From contig CBDCSR010000003.1 of the NCBI GenBank assembly GCA_965221785.1, positions 124,001 to 188,000 on the forward strand: DNA of 64,000 nt, written 5' to 3'. The position numbers were made by a program, and so were the translations under genes. Positions 35,630 to 43,955 of the stretch are shown one piece after another. Every line of letters starts with the position of its first letter. Position 1 is the first letter of the stretch. The notes beneath the pieces are model-generated. The model was not told where the DNA came from, did no database searches, and saw nothing but the letters and a program-made list of their open reading frames with translations. The DNA is from BD2-11 sp965221785 (GTDB lineage Bacteria > Gemmatimonadota > Gemmatimonadetes > Longimicrobiales > Gaopeijiaceae).

Positions 35630-36936
35630 GGAGCAGCCGGTGGCAGGACTTGGTGCTCGCCGCTCTCGTCCTCGCGGCGGCGGCCTGCTCCCGCGGTGAG
35701 TCGGGCATCACGCTGCGGGTAGCGCTCTGGGCCGGGGGCCACGAACTGGAGATCGAGCGGCAGGTGGCCGACCGCTACGAAGCCCTGCACCCCGGCGTGC
35801 GCGTCGTGCTCGAGTCGGCCCCCAACGGATACGAAGAGAGGCTGCTGACCTCGATCGCCGCGGGGCGGCCGCCCGATGTCTACCTCCTGGACTCGCCCGA
35901 CATCCCCACCTTCGTGGAGCGGGGGCTGGCGATGGATCTCGCGCCCTACCGGGACGCCCTCGGTTTCCGGCCGGACAGCGTGTTCGGGCAAGTGGCGGAC
36001 GCGTTTCGACGGGGCGAATCCATGTTCGCTCTGCCGAAGGACTTCACGCCGATGGTCCTGTACGCGAATCGGGAGGTGCTTGCGGCCGCGGGGGTGGAGG
36101 CGCTTCTGCCCGCCGTGTCTCCGGGCGCCGGGCAGCCGTCCGGCTGGACATGGACGGACTTCCGGCGGGCCGGCGAGGCGGTCGTGGCGGACACCGACGG
36201 CGGTGGCCGGAACGACGTGTTCGTGTTCGACTTCCCGCGCAACCTGTACCAGTGGATCCCCTTCGTGTGGTCGGCGGGAGGCGACATTCTGGCGCCCGGC
36301 GGCAGCGGGGCGACGGGTTACCTGGACGGGCTCGAAGCGCTGGAAGCCTACCGCTTCCTCACCGGCCTGGCGGAGGACGGCCTCACCCCCGGTGCGCAGT
36401 TCGTCCAGCAGGGAGACCCCGCCCGTGAGGCGCGCTTCGCGTCCGGTGGACAGGCGTTTCTGCTCTCGGGCCACTGGACGCTGCCGGTGTTCCGCGATCT
36501 CGTGGGAGCGGACGCGCTCGACCTGGCCATCCTCCCCATTCCCCATCACCCGGCGCGGACAGCGGCGACCAGCGTGCTCTACGCGTCGGGGTGGGCCGTG
36601 CCGCCCAACGCCCGTGAGCTGCGCCGCGCCATCGACCTGGCGGGCTTCCTCGCCTCGCCCGAAGCACAGCGCATCCGGGCACGCTCGGGACTGGCCATTC
36701 CGTCACGGATGGATGTCGCGGCGGAGATCGCCGCTGCGGACGGAACGGGGATCGAGGACGCGTTCATCGCCCTGGCCGAGGGCGCGCGCATGACGTGGGG
36801 CGCCCGGGTACGCGACTTCTCCCGCATCGAGGCGCTGGCGGTGGAGATCATGGACCGCCGCCTGGTGCGGGGAGAATCGCTCACGTCGAGCGCCGGGGAG
36901 GTGGCCCGCCGCATCGACGCCGAGTTCGGGTGGTGA
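35626..36936 (+). CDS. Sugar ABC transporter solute-binding lipoprotein (family 1)
   Basis: A 436-residue lipoprotein (lipobox Ala-Ala-Ala-Cys at about residue 21) with the MalE/UgpB two-lobe fold: Arg-Tyr-Glu-Ala-Leu-His-Pro-Gly-Val-Arg-Val early, Pro-Pro-Asp-Val-Tyr-Leu-Leu-Asp and Gln-Ala-Phe-Leu-Leu-Ser-Gly-His-Trp later. Aromatic residues in the cleft fit a carbohydrate ligand, probably an oligosaccharide or glycoside given the two neighbouring glycosidases. The ATG overlaps the ATPase stop (ATGA). Confidence 0.9.
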   Translation: MRSSRWQDLVLAALVLAAAACSRGESGITLRVALWAGGHELEIERQVADRYEALHPGVRVVLESAPNGYEERLLTSIAAGRPPDVYLLDSPDIPTFVERGLAMDLAPYRDALGFRPDSVFGQVADAFRRGESMFALPKDFTPMVLYANREVLAAAGVEALLPAVSPGAGQPSGWTWTDFRRAGEAVVADTDGGGRNDVFVFDFPRNLYQWIPFVWSAGGDILAPGGSGATGYLDGLEALEAYRFLTGLAEDGLTPGAQFVQQGDPAREARFASGGQAFLLSGHWTLPVFRDLVGADALDLAILPIPHHPARTAATSVLYASGWAVPPNARELRRAIDLAGFLASPEAQRIRARSGLAIPSRMDVAAEIAAADGTGIEDAFIALAEGARMTWGARVRDFSRIEALAVEIMDRRLVRGESLTSSAGEVARRIDAEFGW

Positions 36937-38753
36937 GCGGCGTGCGTCAGCCCGTTCTGGACTCCCTCGCCGCCGTCGTCCTGACGGCCGGCCTTGCGCT
37001 CGTTCTGGTCGTGGCCGCGGGCCGGGTGGAGAGGGCGCGGATCGGCGCGGCGGAATCCGAGGCGCGCATGGCGGCCGCGCTGTGGGAGCAGGAGGGGGGC
37101 AGCGCCGGCGTGGTGGCCGACCTGCTCGGCGGCCGGGTAACGATCGTCTCCGCGGACGCCGGGGGCGTCGGACCGGGAGCGTACGCCTACGAGGCCGGCG
37201 CGCTCGACCCTGCCGCCTGGATCGCAGTCACGCCCCGCCCGGTTGACGGTCCCTCTGGCGCCCTTCCGGTCACCGCCGCCGCCATCGCACTCGCGGGCGT
37301 GACGCTCATTACGGGGTGGGCCCTGGCTCGCCGCCGTGGGCCCACGCGCCCGCGCTATCCGGCGGGAATCGCGCTCCTCTCCGTGGGCTGCATCGCCCTG
37401 ACCGCGGTCGCCGCCGGACGGTGGGCTGATCGCGAACTCAGGTGGCTGAGCGCCGCCACCGTCGCCCAGGGCGGGCGAGCCGCCGAACTGGCGCTGGCGT
37501 CCGGCGCGGATCCGCCCCGCGCTGCCCGAGTCACTGTCCTCCCGTGGATCGAGGACTCGTCGCTGGAGTCACCGAACGAGCAGTGGACCATGCCCGCTGC
37601 GGTCGCGGCAGCCATCGCCGGCTCGCCCGAACGGGGTGTGGAGACATCCGCCGCGCCATCACCTGCGGCTCGGGACGCTACCGCAGACACGCCCGTCGGC
37701 ACGCCGTACACGGTGGCAGCCGACGGCGCCATCTGGCACGTCGTCCGCACCGCCGACATCCACCTCGCCTTCCTCGGATACGAGCGCACCGCCTCGCCCG
37801 CCCTCGCGCTGACCACCGCGGGCGCACTGGCCGCCCTGCTGGTGGCGCTGGCGCTTCACGTCGCGCAACTCGCCTCCCGCCCCCGCGCCCTGCGACGAAC
37901 CCTGGCGGCGTGGGGCCTTCTCGCGCCCGCCGCGGCCCTCATTCTGGCGTTCACGCTCGGGCCGCTCCTCTTCTCCCTGTGGATCTCGCTGCACGAATGG
38001 CGTCTCATCGATCCCGCGCCGCTCTTCCTCGGCCTCGACAACTATGCGGCCCTGCTCGCGAACCGGGAGTGGTGGTCGGCGATCGGGAACACGGCGCTGT
38101 TTACGCTGCACGTGCCCGCCGCGATGGCCGTCGCCCTCGCCCTGGCGCTCCTTACCCGGGGGTCGCGCCGCGCGCTGCGCTGGGCCCGGCTCGCCCTCTT
38201 CCTGCCCGCCATCACCAGCGTTGCGGCGATCGCGGTCGTGTGGAAGTGGCTGCTGAGCGACCAGTACGGGCTGCTGAACCGGGGTCTCGGGCGCGCGGGG
38301 CTCGCGTCCGTCCCGTGGCTCACTTCGCCCGACACCGCGCTCATCAGCCTGATGATGATCGGCATCTGGATGGTCGTGGGCTATCAGATGGTGGTCTTCC
38401 AGGCGGGCCTCGCCGCCATCCCGCGTGACTGGTACGACGCGGCCCGGGTCGACGGCGCCGGACCGTGGCAGCGTTTCCGCCACATCACGCTGCCCGGCCT
38501 GCGCCACACCCTGTTCTTCGTGCTGGTCACGTCGATCATCGGCTCCTTCCAGGTCTTCGGGCTGGTCTACGTGATGACCGAGGGCGGCCCGCTGGGCGCC
38601 ACCGATGTCGCGGTCTATCACATCTACCGGGAGGCGTGGGAGTTCCTGCAGTTCGGCAGCGCGGCCGCGATGAGCTGGCTCCTGTTCGCCGTCGTGTTCG
38701 TCGCCACATGGCTGCACTTCCGCTTCCTCGACGCGCGCCGGGCGCATGGCTGA
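36933..38753 (+). CDS. MalF-type permease with an extra N-terminal membrane/periplasmic module
   Basis: A 606-residue protein. The last 290 residues are a normal MalF-type permease, with six helices and the EAA loop Tyr-Asp-Ala-Ala-Arg-Val-Asp-Gly-Ala-Gly. The first 310 residues are unusual for the family: a helix at about 10-30, a short soluble region, two helices at 110-165, a second soluble region of about 130 residues and a helix near 290. This resembles two sensor-like extracytoplasmic loops. It starts at GTG 36933, overlapping the binding-protein stop. The extra module may bind the solute-binding protein or sense substrate. Confidence 0.87.
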   Translation: MSGVRQPVLDSLAAVVLTAGLALVLVVAAGRVERARIGAAESEARMAAALWEQEGGSAGVVADLLGGRVTIVSADAGGVGPGAYAYEAGALDPAAWIAVTPRPVDGPSGALPVTAAAIALAGVTLITGWALARRRGPTRPRYPAGIALLSVGCIALTAVAAGRWADRELRWLSAATVAQGGRAAELALASGADPPRAARVTVLPWIEDSSLESPNEQWTMPAAVAAAIAGSPERGVETSAAPSPAARDATADTPVGTPYTVAADGAIWHVVRTADIHLAFLGYERTASPALALTTAGALAALLVALALHVAQLASRPRALRRTLAAWGLLAPAAALILAFTLGPLLFSLWISLHEWRLIDPAPLFLGLDNYAALLANREWWSAIGNTALFTLHVPAAMAVALALALLTRGSRRALRWARLALFLPAITSVAAIAVVWKWLLSDQYGLLNRGLGRAGLASVPWLTSPDTALISLMMIGIWMVVGYQMVVFQAGLAAIPRDWYDAARVDGAGPWQRFRHITLPGLRHTLFFVLVTSIIGSFQVFGLVYVMTEGGPLGATDVAVYHIYREAWEFLQFGSAAAMSWLLFAVVFVATWLHFRFLDARRAHG

Positions 38754-39567
38754 CCGCGCCGTCGCGGCCCGGATGGCGCGCGGGATGCTGCTCGCCACGG
38801 CATGCCTCGTCATGGCATCGCCCTTCCTCTGGATGGGGCTGACGAGCCTCATGGGGCAGCTCGAGGTATTCTCCGGCGGGGGCATCCTGCCGCGGGCGCC
38901 GCGGTGGTCGAACTACCCGGAGGCGCTGACGGTCCAGCCCTTCGGACGCTACTTCCTGAACTCGCTGGTGTTCGCGACCGCGGTGGCGGCGGGGCAGGTC
39001 GCGACCTCGGCCGCCGCGGGGTACGCCTTCGCCCGCATCGATTTCCCGGGCCGCGAGGGGCTGTTCATGCTCTTCCTGTCGACGATGATGGTTCCGGCGG
39101 TCGTCGTGCTCATCCCCCGCTTCCTCGTGATCGATGCCCTGGACTGGATCGACACCTACCAGGGGCTCATCTCCTCCGAGCTGGTCTCGGTGTGGGGCAT
39201 CTTCCTCATGCGACAGTACTTTCGAACCTTGCCCCGGGAACTGGAGGACGCGGCGCGCGTGGACGGCGCCGGGCACATGCGCATCTTCTGGAGCGTCGCC
39301 CTGCCGCTCGCCAAACCCGCCGTGGCCACGCTCGCGCTGTTCGCGTTCGTCGATGCGTGGAAGAACCTGCTGTGGCCGCTCCTGGTCACCCGGTCCATGG
39401 AAATGCGGGTGGTCGAGGTGGGGATCGCCGCCTTCCATTCGACCTACGAGATCAACTGGCCCTACCAGATGGCGGCCGGTGTCGCCGCGGTCCTGCCCAT
39501 CGCGCTCCTGTTCCTGTTCACCCAGCGGTATTTCGTGCGGGGGATCCAGCTGGAGGGGATTCGCTAG
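38746..39567 (+). CDS. MalG-type sugar ABC permease
   Basis: A 273-residue permease with six hydrophobic segments and the EAA loop Glu-Asp-Ala-Ala-Arg-Val-Asp-Gly-Ala-Gly-His. The length is typical. It overlaps the MalF-type gene by eight bases and completes a four-protein importer with 34430-38753. Confidence 0.92.
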   Translation: MADRAVAARMARGMLLATACLVMASPFLWMGLTSLMGQLEVFSGGGILPRAPRWSNYPEALTVQPFGRYFLNSLVFATAVAAGQVATSAAAGYAFARIDFPGREGLFMLFLSTMMVPAVVVLIPRFLVIDALDWIDTYQGLISSELVSVWGIFLMRQYFRTLPRELEDAARVDGAGHMRIFWSVALPLAKPAVATLALFAFVDAWKNLLWPLLVTRSMEMRVVEVGIAAFHSTYEINWPYQMAAGVAAVLPIALLFLFTQRYFVRGIQLEGIR

Positions 39568-39568
39568 C

Positions 39569-41530
39569 GTGCGCGTCGGGGCGCTCGAGGCGCGCCGCTG
39601 GGCCGGCCTCGTGTTCGCATCCGGACCCGACGAGGGCATCGGTCTCCGCCTCGTGTTCACCACGCCGGACGGCCGGCGCCGCGACCTGGAGGACTGGTAC
39701 TGGATGGTATCCCGCGTCGGTCCCCACGCGCCGGACGGCAGCTACGCGCGCATGGAGTTCGACCTGGCCGCCGAGCCGTCGCCCTCGTCCCGTCCCGTGG
39801 AGAGCACGCTGATTCTGGAGTGGTCGCGCCGGGAGGACGCCGTGGCGCTGAGGGCGGTGGCGCGCGGGGCGGGGCGGGTGGAACTGGTGGGCGACGATCC
39901 CTGGGGATGGGAGGCACGGTGGGAGGAGAGGCCCGACGGTTGGCGCGCGTCGCCGGGAAGCGTGGAGATTGCCGCCGTGTTCGGGCCGCGGGCGGGAGAA
40001 CGCGTGGCCACGGTGGTCGCCTGGGAGCCGAGGGAGGCGCCGCTGGCCCGCGCCCGGAGCCTTCTCCCCGGGCTGGACCGCTGGATCGACGACGCGCGCG
40101 CCGACTGGGACCGCCGACGGCCGCGTTCGTCCGGCGCCGCGGAAGGACTGGTCGAAGCCGTCACGAACAACCTGATGTGGACCGTCCTCCTGCAACCGGA
40201 AAACGGACGCCTGTATGCGCCGGCCGGCCGCCGCTGGATCTTTCCGAAGCCGGGGGATGGCGCATCCGCTCCCGACGACTGGACGGTCTTCGGGTGGGAC
40301 TCGTTCCTCAACGCCCTCGCGCTCGCCACCGCGTCGGGACACCTGGCCTGGGAAGTCCTCCTCGCCGGGCTCGCGTCGCGCTACCCGAACGGGAACGTGC
40401 CCAACTGGAGAAGCCGGCGCGGCGGCACGCCCGACCGCTCCCAGCCCCCGGTCGGATCCTTTGCTGCGCTGAAGCTCCACCTCCTGTGCCCCGATGAGGA
40501 CGCGCTGGCCGCCGCCTGGCCCGGGCTGCGAGCGTGGAGCGACTGGTGGGTGGCCGACAAGGGTGGACGTCCGCGCCGGGAGGGCCTCACGCCCGGACTG
40601 CTCGCGTGGGGCTCGGATGCGTCGCTGGTTCCTCGGCCGGAGCAGTTGCCGGAGTGGGAGGTGGGTGCACGCGGCCACCAGCGCGCGGCGTGGGAATCGG
40701 GTCAGGACGACCTGCCGCTGTGGGAGGAGGCGCAGTGGGATCCCCGAAGGGAAATCCTCGCCATGTCCGCCGTCGACCTGTGCAGCTACCGCGCCCTCGA
40801 CCTCGAGTGCCTGTCGCGGATTGCCCGCATCCTGGGCGATCCGGCGGCCGCGCGACAGCTCGATGCCGAGCGCCGCCGCCTCGTCGCGACGATGAACGAG
40901 GTGCTGTGGTGCGACGCCGCCGGACTCTATCTGGACGAACTGCCGGCGGGTCGGTCGCGGCGCGTGGCGGCGTCGAACTTCCTTCCCCTGGTCGCCGGGG
41001 TACCGTCGGCGCGTCAGGCGCGGCGCATGGTCGACGTGCTGCGCGATCCCGCGCGCTTCCGGGGAGACTGGATCCTGCCCACGATCTCACGCGACGACCC
41101 CGCATTCGACGACCAGCAGTACTGGCGCGGTTCCATCTGGCCGCCCATGAACTACCTCGTGCTGCGGGGACTGCGCCGCTACGGGTTTGACGAGGTGGCC
41201 AGCAAGCTGGCGTGGAAAGGGGCGCTCATGTTCCTCACGGACTGCCGGCGCACCGGGTTCTGCCGCGAGAATTTCGACGCGCGCAGCGGACGAGGGCAGG
41301 GCCGCCGCTTCCAGAGCTGGGGGCCGCTGTTCGCGCTTGGCGCCATCGAAGAGTTCGTCGACGCCTGCCCCTGGCGCGGACTGCGCATCGGCTCCCGGCT
41401 GCCTGCGCTGGTCGCCCGCAACATGGGAGGGGACATCACCAGCGGCGGCGGCGCCCAGGCCTCCAGGTGGGCGCGCATCGAGGGGCTTCGCGTGGCGGGT
41501 CGGGTCCGGACGGTGCACCTGTCGCAATAG
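39569..41530 (+). CDS. GH63-like alpha-glucosidase / glycoside hydrolase
   Basis: A 653-residue protein with an N-terminal beta domain (to about 185) and an (alpha/alpha)6 barrel. Family-type motifs are Phe-Gly-Trp-Asp-Ser-Phe-Leu-Asn-Ala, Asp-Arg-Ser-Gln-Pro-Pro-Val and Tyr-Trp-Arg-Gly-Ser-Ile-Trp-Pro-Pro-Met-Asn-Tyr. These occur in GH63 enzymes such as glucosylglycerate or mannosylglycerate hydrolases and processing-glucosidase homologues. There is no signal peptide, so it acts on imported sugar. GTG 39569 follows GGAGGGG and sits one base after the MalG stop. It is the last gene of the operon. Confidence 0.82.
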   Translation: MRVGALEARRWAGLVFASGPDEGIGLRLVFTTPDGRRRDLEDWYWMVSRVGPHAPDGSYARMEFDLAAEPSPSSRPVESTLILEWSRREDAVALRAVARGAGRVELVGDDPWGWEARWEERPDGWRASPGSVEIAAVFGPRAGERVATVVAWEPREAPLARARSLLPGLDRWIDDARADWDRRRPRSSGAAEGLVEAVTNNLMWTVLLQPENGRLYAPAGRRWIFPKPGDGASAPDDWTVFGWDSFLNALALATASGHLAWEVLLAGLASRYPNGNVPNWRSRRGGTPDRSQPPVGSFAALKLHLLCPDEDALAAAWPGLRAWSDWWVADKGGRPRREGLTPGLLAWGSDASLVPRPEQLPEWEVGARGHQRAAWESGQDDLPLWEEAQWDPRREILAMSAVDLCSYRALDLECLSRIARILGDPAAARQLDAERRRLVATMNEVLWCDAAGLYLDELPAGRSRRVAASNFLPLVAGVPSARQARRMVDVLRDPARFRGDWILPTISRDDPAFDDQQYWRGSIWPPMNYLVLRGLRRYGFDEVASKLAWKGALMFLTDCRRTGFCRENFDARSGRGQGRRFQSWGPLFALGAIEEFVDACPWRGLRIGSRLPALVARNMGGDITSGGGAQASRWARIEGLRVAGRVRTVHLSQ

Positions 41531-41541
41531 ATGCTGCACCG

Positions 41542-42030
41542 TTATCCGGTGCGCAGCGCCGCCAGATGTTCGTCGCTGAGCCCGTCCATCTCGAACAGGG
41601 AAACGCCCACTGCCCCGGCGGCCCTGGCCGTCTCGACTGCTTCCGCCAACTGCGCCGGATCCAGCGACGGCAGGTATAGCCCCGCGCAGAGAGGTGTTCC
41701 CCCACGTTCCGCGAGAGCCGCGATCCCCTCACGCACCCCATCCCCGATCCACGCGACGTCCTCCAGGTAGAACCCCTGGTAGAGCATCGGGAAGAAGCGG
41801 TCGAGGGGCCATTCGTCCCACGACTGCCGCACCAGCGTGCGGGCGATGGTCGGCGTCGGGAAGACGGCCGCGCTGATCGGCTTGCCATGCCGGCGCACCG
41901 CCTCGGCGAGTCCCCGGACGGCTCCGGTGACGCTGTCCCACCGAAAGCGCCGCCAGGCTTCATCCGCCGGAGGGTCTGGAATCTCGAGCGGATCCCGGCC
42001 GTCGAGCGCCGCGAACTGCTCGCGGCACAC
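41542..42030 (-). pseudogene. C-terminal remnant of a GH10-like/DUF4015-type glycosidase
   Basis: About 160 residues resembling the C-terminal third of putative family-10-like glycosyl hydrolases: a Cys-Asp-Val-Cys-Arg-Glu-Gln-Phe start (often a paired-Cys His/Glu segment in this family), then Phe-Pro-Met-Leu-Tyr-Gln-Gly-Phe and a final Gly-Val-Ser-Leu-Phe-Glu-Met-Asp strand of a TIM barrel. The apparent start is GTG 42030; homology runs a few codons further, then a TGA (42061-42063) inside the repeat at 42034-42115 ends the frame. The N-terminal part is missing, so this is probably a decayed gene. Confidence 0.6.
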
Positions 42031-42033
42031 GTC

Positions 42034-42115
42034 GCAGTAGCGGAAATCCGAAGGGGCTAATCACGGCAGGAGATCACGTAAGTTCAATCAGGGCTGCACG
42101 ATCTGCCACTCCTGC
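42034..42115 (+). repeat. 82-bp hairpin repeat, copy 1
   Basis: It matches 62585-62666 at 80 of 82 positions, with no gaps. The last 50 bases (42066-42115) also align without gaps to 52255-52304. The arms GCAGGAG (42066-42072) and CTCCTGC (42109-42115) are perfectly complementary, enclosing the invariant CTGCACGATCTGC. It sits where a glycosidase gene on the minus strand is cut off. A further shared GGCGGGAAT lies about 57 bases downstream in copies 1 and 3. Confidence 0.85.
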
Positions 42116-42229
42116 TGGTGGGCCGCATCCGGTGCCAACGGTTCGCGAAGGCGGGAAAAACAGGGTTGGTTGGCGGGAATTCCGAGGGCGGTTTCGAGTC
42201 GAGCCGAGCGTCTTCATCGGGGTTGCGAT

Positions 42230-43822
42230 TCATCGCTCCCGCGCCAGGGATCTGAGCAGTCCGGCGATCATGAACAACAACACGACGCTCACGGGCAGGG
42301 CTGCGGTTATTGCGGCGGTCTGCAAGGCTTGGAGGCCGTCGGCCAACAGGAGCACGGCGGCTACCACGCCCACGCCGAGCCCCCAGACGATGCGGAAACG
42401 CCGAGGGGGGTGAGCGTCGCCCATGCTGAGCAAGGTGGTGATGACAAGGGTGCCGGAGTCCGACGACGTCACGAACCATGTCGCCAGCAGGAGGGTGGCC
42501 GTGGCCGACATGGCCCAGGCGAGCCAGCCGATGTCGGTCATGCGGTCGATGGCCGCGTAGAGCGCGGCTTCGTAGTTCGCGTCCCGCACCAGCTCCATGA
42601 TCCCGGCGGTCCCGACGCCGCCGGCGGCGTTGAGTTCCAGATGGATGGCGTTGCCGCCGAAGATTCCGAACCACAGCAGCACCAGGCCGCTCGGGACGAA
42701 CATCACGCCCAGGATGAACTCGCGCAGCGTGCGCCCCCGCGAGATGCGGGCGATGAACGTGCCGACGAAGGGTGCCCAGGAGATCCACCATCCCCAATAG
42801 AAGATCGTCCAGCCGTTTTGCCAGGCGGCTCCCCCCGGATCGTCAGCGATCCAGAATGACATGGGTACCAGGCGCCACAGGTATTCGCCGAGCGAAGTCG
42901 CGACAAATCCGGCGAGCCATGTGAAGGGGCCAAGCAACAGGAAGCAACCCAGAAGAAGAAGGCTCAGGCGGATGTTCCATTCGGACAGGACGCGGATTCC
43001 TCGGCTAACGCCGGAAACGGCCGACAGGGTCGCCGCCAGCGAGATCGCGGCGATGAGCGCGATCTGCGTGGCGACACCCGGATCCACGCCGAGCAGCACG
43101 TCGAGTCCGGTCGCCATCTGGCTTGCTCCGAGGCCCAGGGAGGTCGCGATGCCGAAGACCCCCCCGAACACGGCCAGGAGGTCCACCAGATCACCGATTG
43201 GCCCGTAGATCCGGTCGCCGATGAGCGGGTACAGGGCGGAGCGCAGCGTCAGGGGCAGCTTCCTGCGAAACCCGAAGTAGGCCAGGCACAACCCGACCAC
43301 GACGTACACGGACCATCCGTGGATGCCCCAATGGAAATAGGTGACGCGCATGGCGTGCATGGCGCGTTGCTCGTCGAGCAACACCGCGCCCGCCAGGTCG
43401 GCGCTCGGATTGTTCGGATAACCCGCGCTCTGGCTGTTGTCGAAGTAGAAGAGCGGTTCGGCGATGGAGAAGAACAGCAGTCCGATCCCGATGCCTGCCG
43501 AGAACAGCATGGCGAGCCAGGAGGAGGTCTTGAACTCAGGCGGGGAAGCGTCATCGCCGAGCCGGATCCCGCCGAACCGGCTGCACACGAGGAACAGGCA
43601 GGCGAGCACATTGGCGCCGACGACCAGGAAGTAGAACCAGCCGAGCGTGCCCTCGATCCAATTGCGGATGCGGCCGAACAGCATGCCGGCGGCGTCCACG
43701 TCCCAGACCGTGGCGAGGACGAAAGTCAGGACGACGCCCTTGGCGGCCAGAGCCATCCGGGGATTCACGCCTTTCCACAGCCCGGCTTCCGCCGTGGTTC
43801 GCCGGTGCCGCCTGCTCCTCAT
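42230..43822 (-). CDS. BCCT-family betaine/carnitine/choline transporter
   Basis: A 530-residue integral membrane protein with about twelve hydrophobic segments. The BCCT signature is plain: Phe-Tyr-Trp-Gly-Trp-Trp-Ile-Ser-Trp-Ala-Pro-Phe-Val-Gly-Thr-Phe-Ile-Ala-Arg, with Thr-Ser-Ser-Asp-Ser-Gly later. Family members import glycine betaine, choline, carnitine or DMSP with sodium or protons. The nearby folate demethylase, MetF-like reductase and TmpA/TmpB-like pair make a quaternary-amine substrate likely and nutrition rather than osmoprotection the probable purpose. ATG 43756 is a possible later start. Confidence 0.92.
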   Translation of the reverse strand: MRSRRHRRTTAEAGLWKGVNPRMALAAKGVVLTFVLATVWDVDAAGMLFGRIRNWIEGTLGWFYFLVVGANVLACLFLVCSRFGGIRLGDDASPPEFKTSSWLAMLFSAGIGIGLLFFSIAEPLFYFDNSQSAGYPNNPSADLAGAVLLDEQRAMHAMRVTYFHWGIHGWSVYVVVGLCLAYFGFRRKLPLTLRSALYPLIGDRIYGPIGDLVDLLAVFGGVFGIATSLGLGASQMATGLDVLLGVDPGVATQIALIAAISLAATLSAVSGVSRGIRVLSEWNIRLSLLLLGCFLLLGPFTWLAGFVATSLGEYLWRLVPMSFWIADDPGGAAWQNGWTIFYWGWWISWAPFVGTFIARISRGRTLREFILGVMFVPSGLVLLWFGIFGGNAIHLELNAAGGVGTAGIMELVRDANYEAALYAAIDRMTDIGWLAWAMSATATLLLATWFVTSSDSGTLVITTLLSMGDAHPPRRFRIVWGLGVGVVAAVLLLADGLQALQTAAITAALPVSVVLLFMIAGLLRSLARER

Positions 43823-43955
43823 GGTCGATAGCTGGGCCGTTTCCTACGACACCGGTACATGCACTTTGCCCATCCTGCACCACCGCTCTGCCCGCGTCCC
43901 CCGCACAACGGTCGAAAACCGTCCATGAAGCGAAGCGCGGCCCCGCGCTATTATT

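Noticed and set aside
42034..42115. Considered an integron attC site because of the imperfect hairpin
   Set aside because: No core GTTRRRY/RYYYAAC pair is found at the ends and no integrase or cassette-like array is present.
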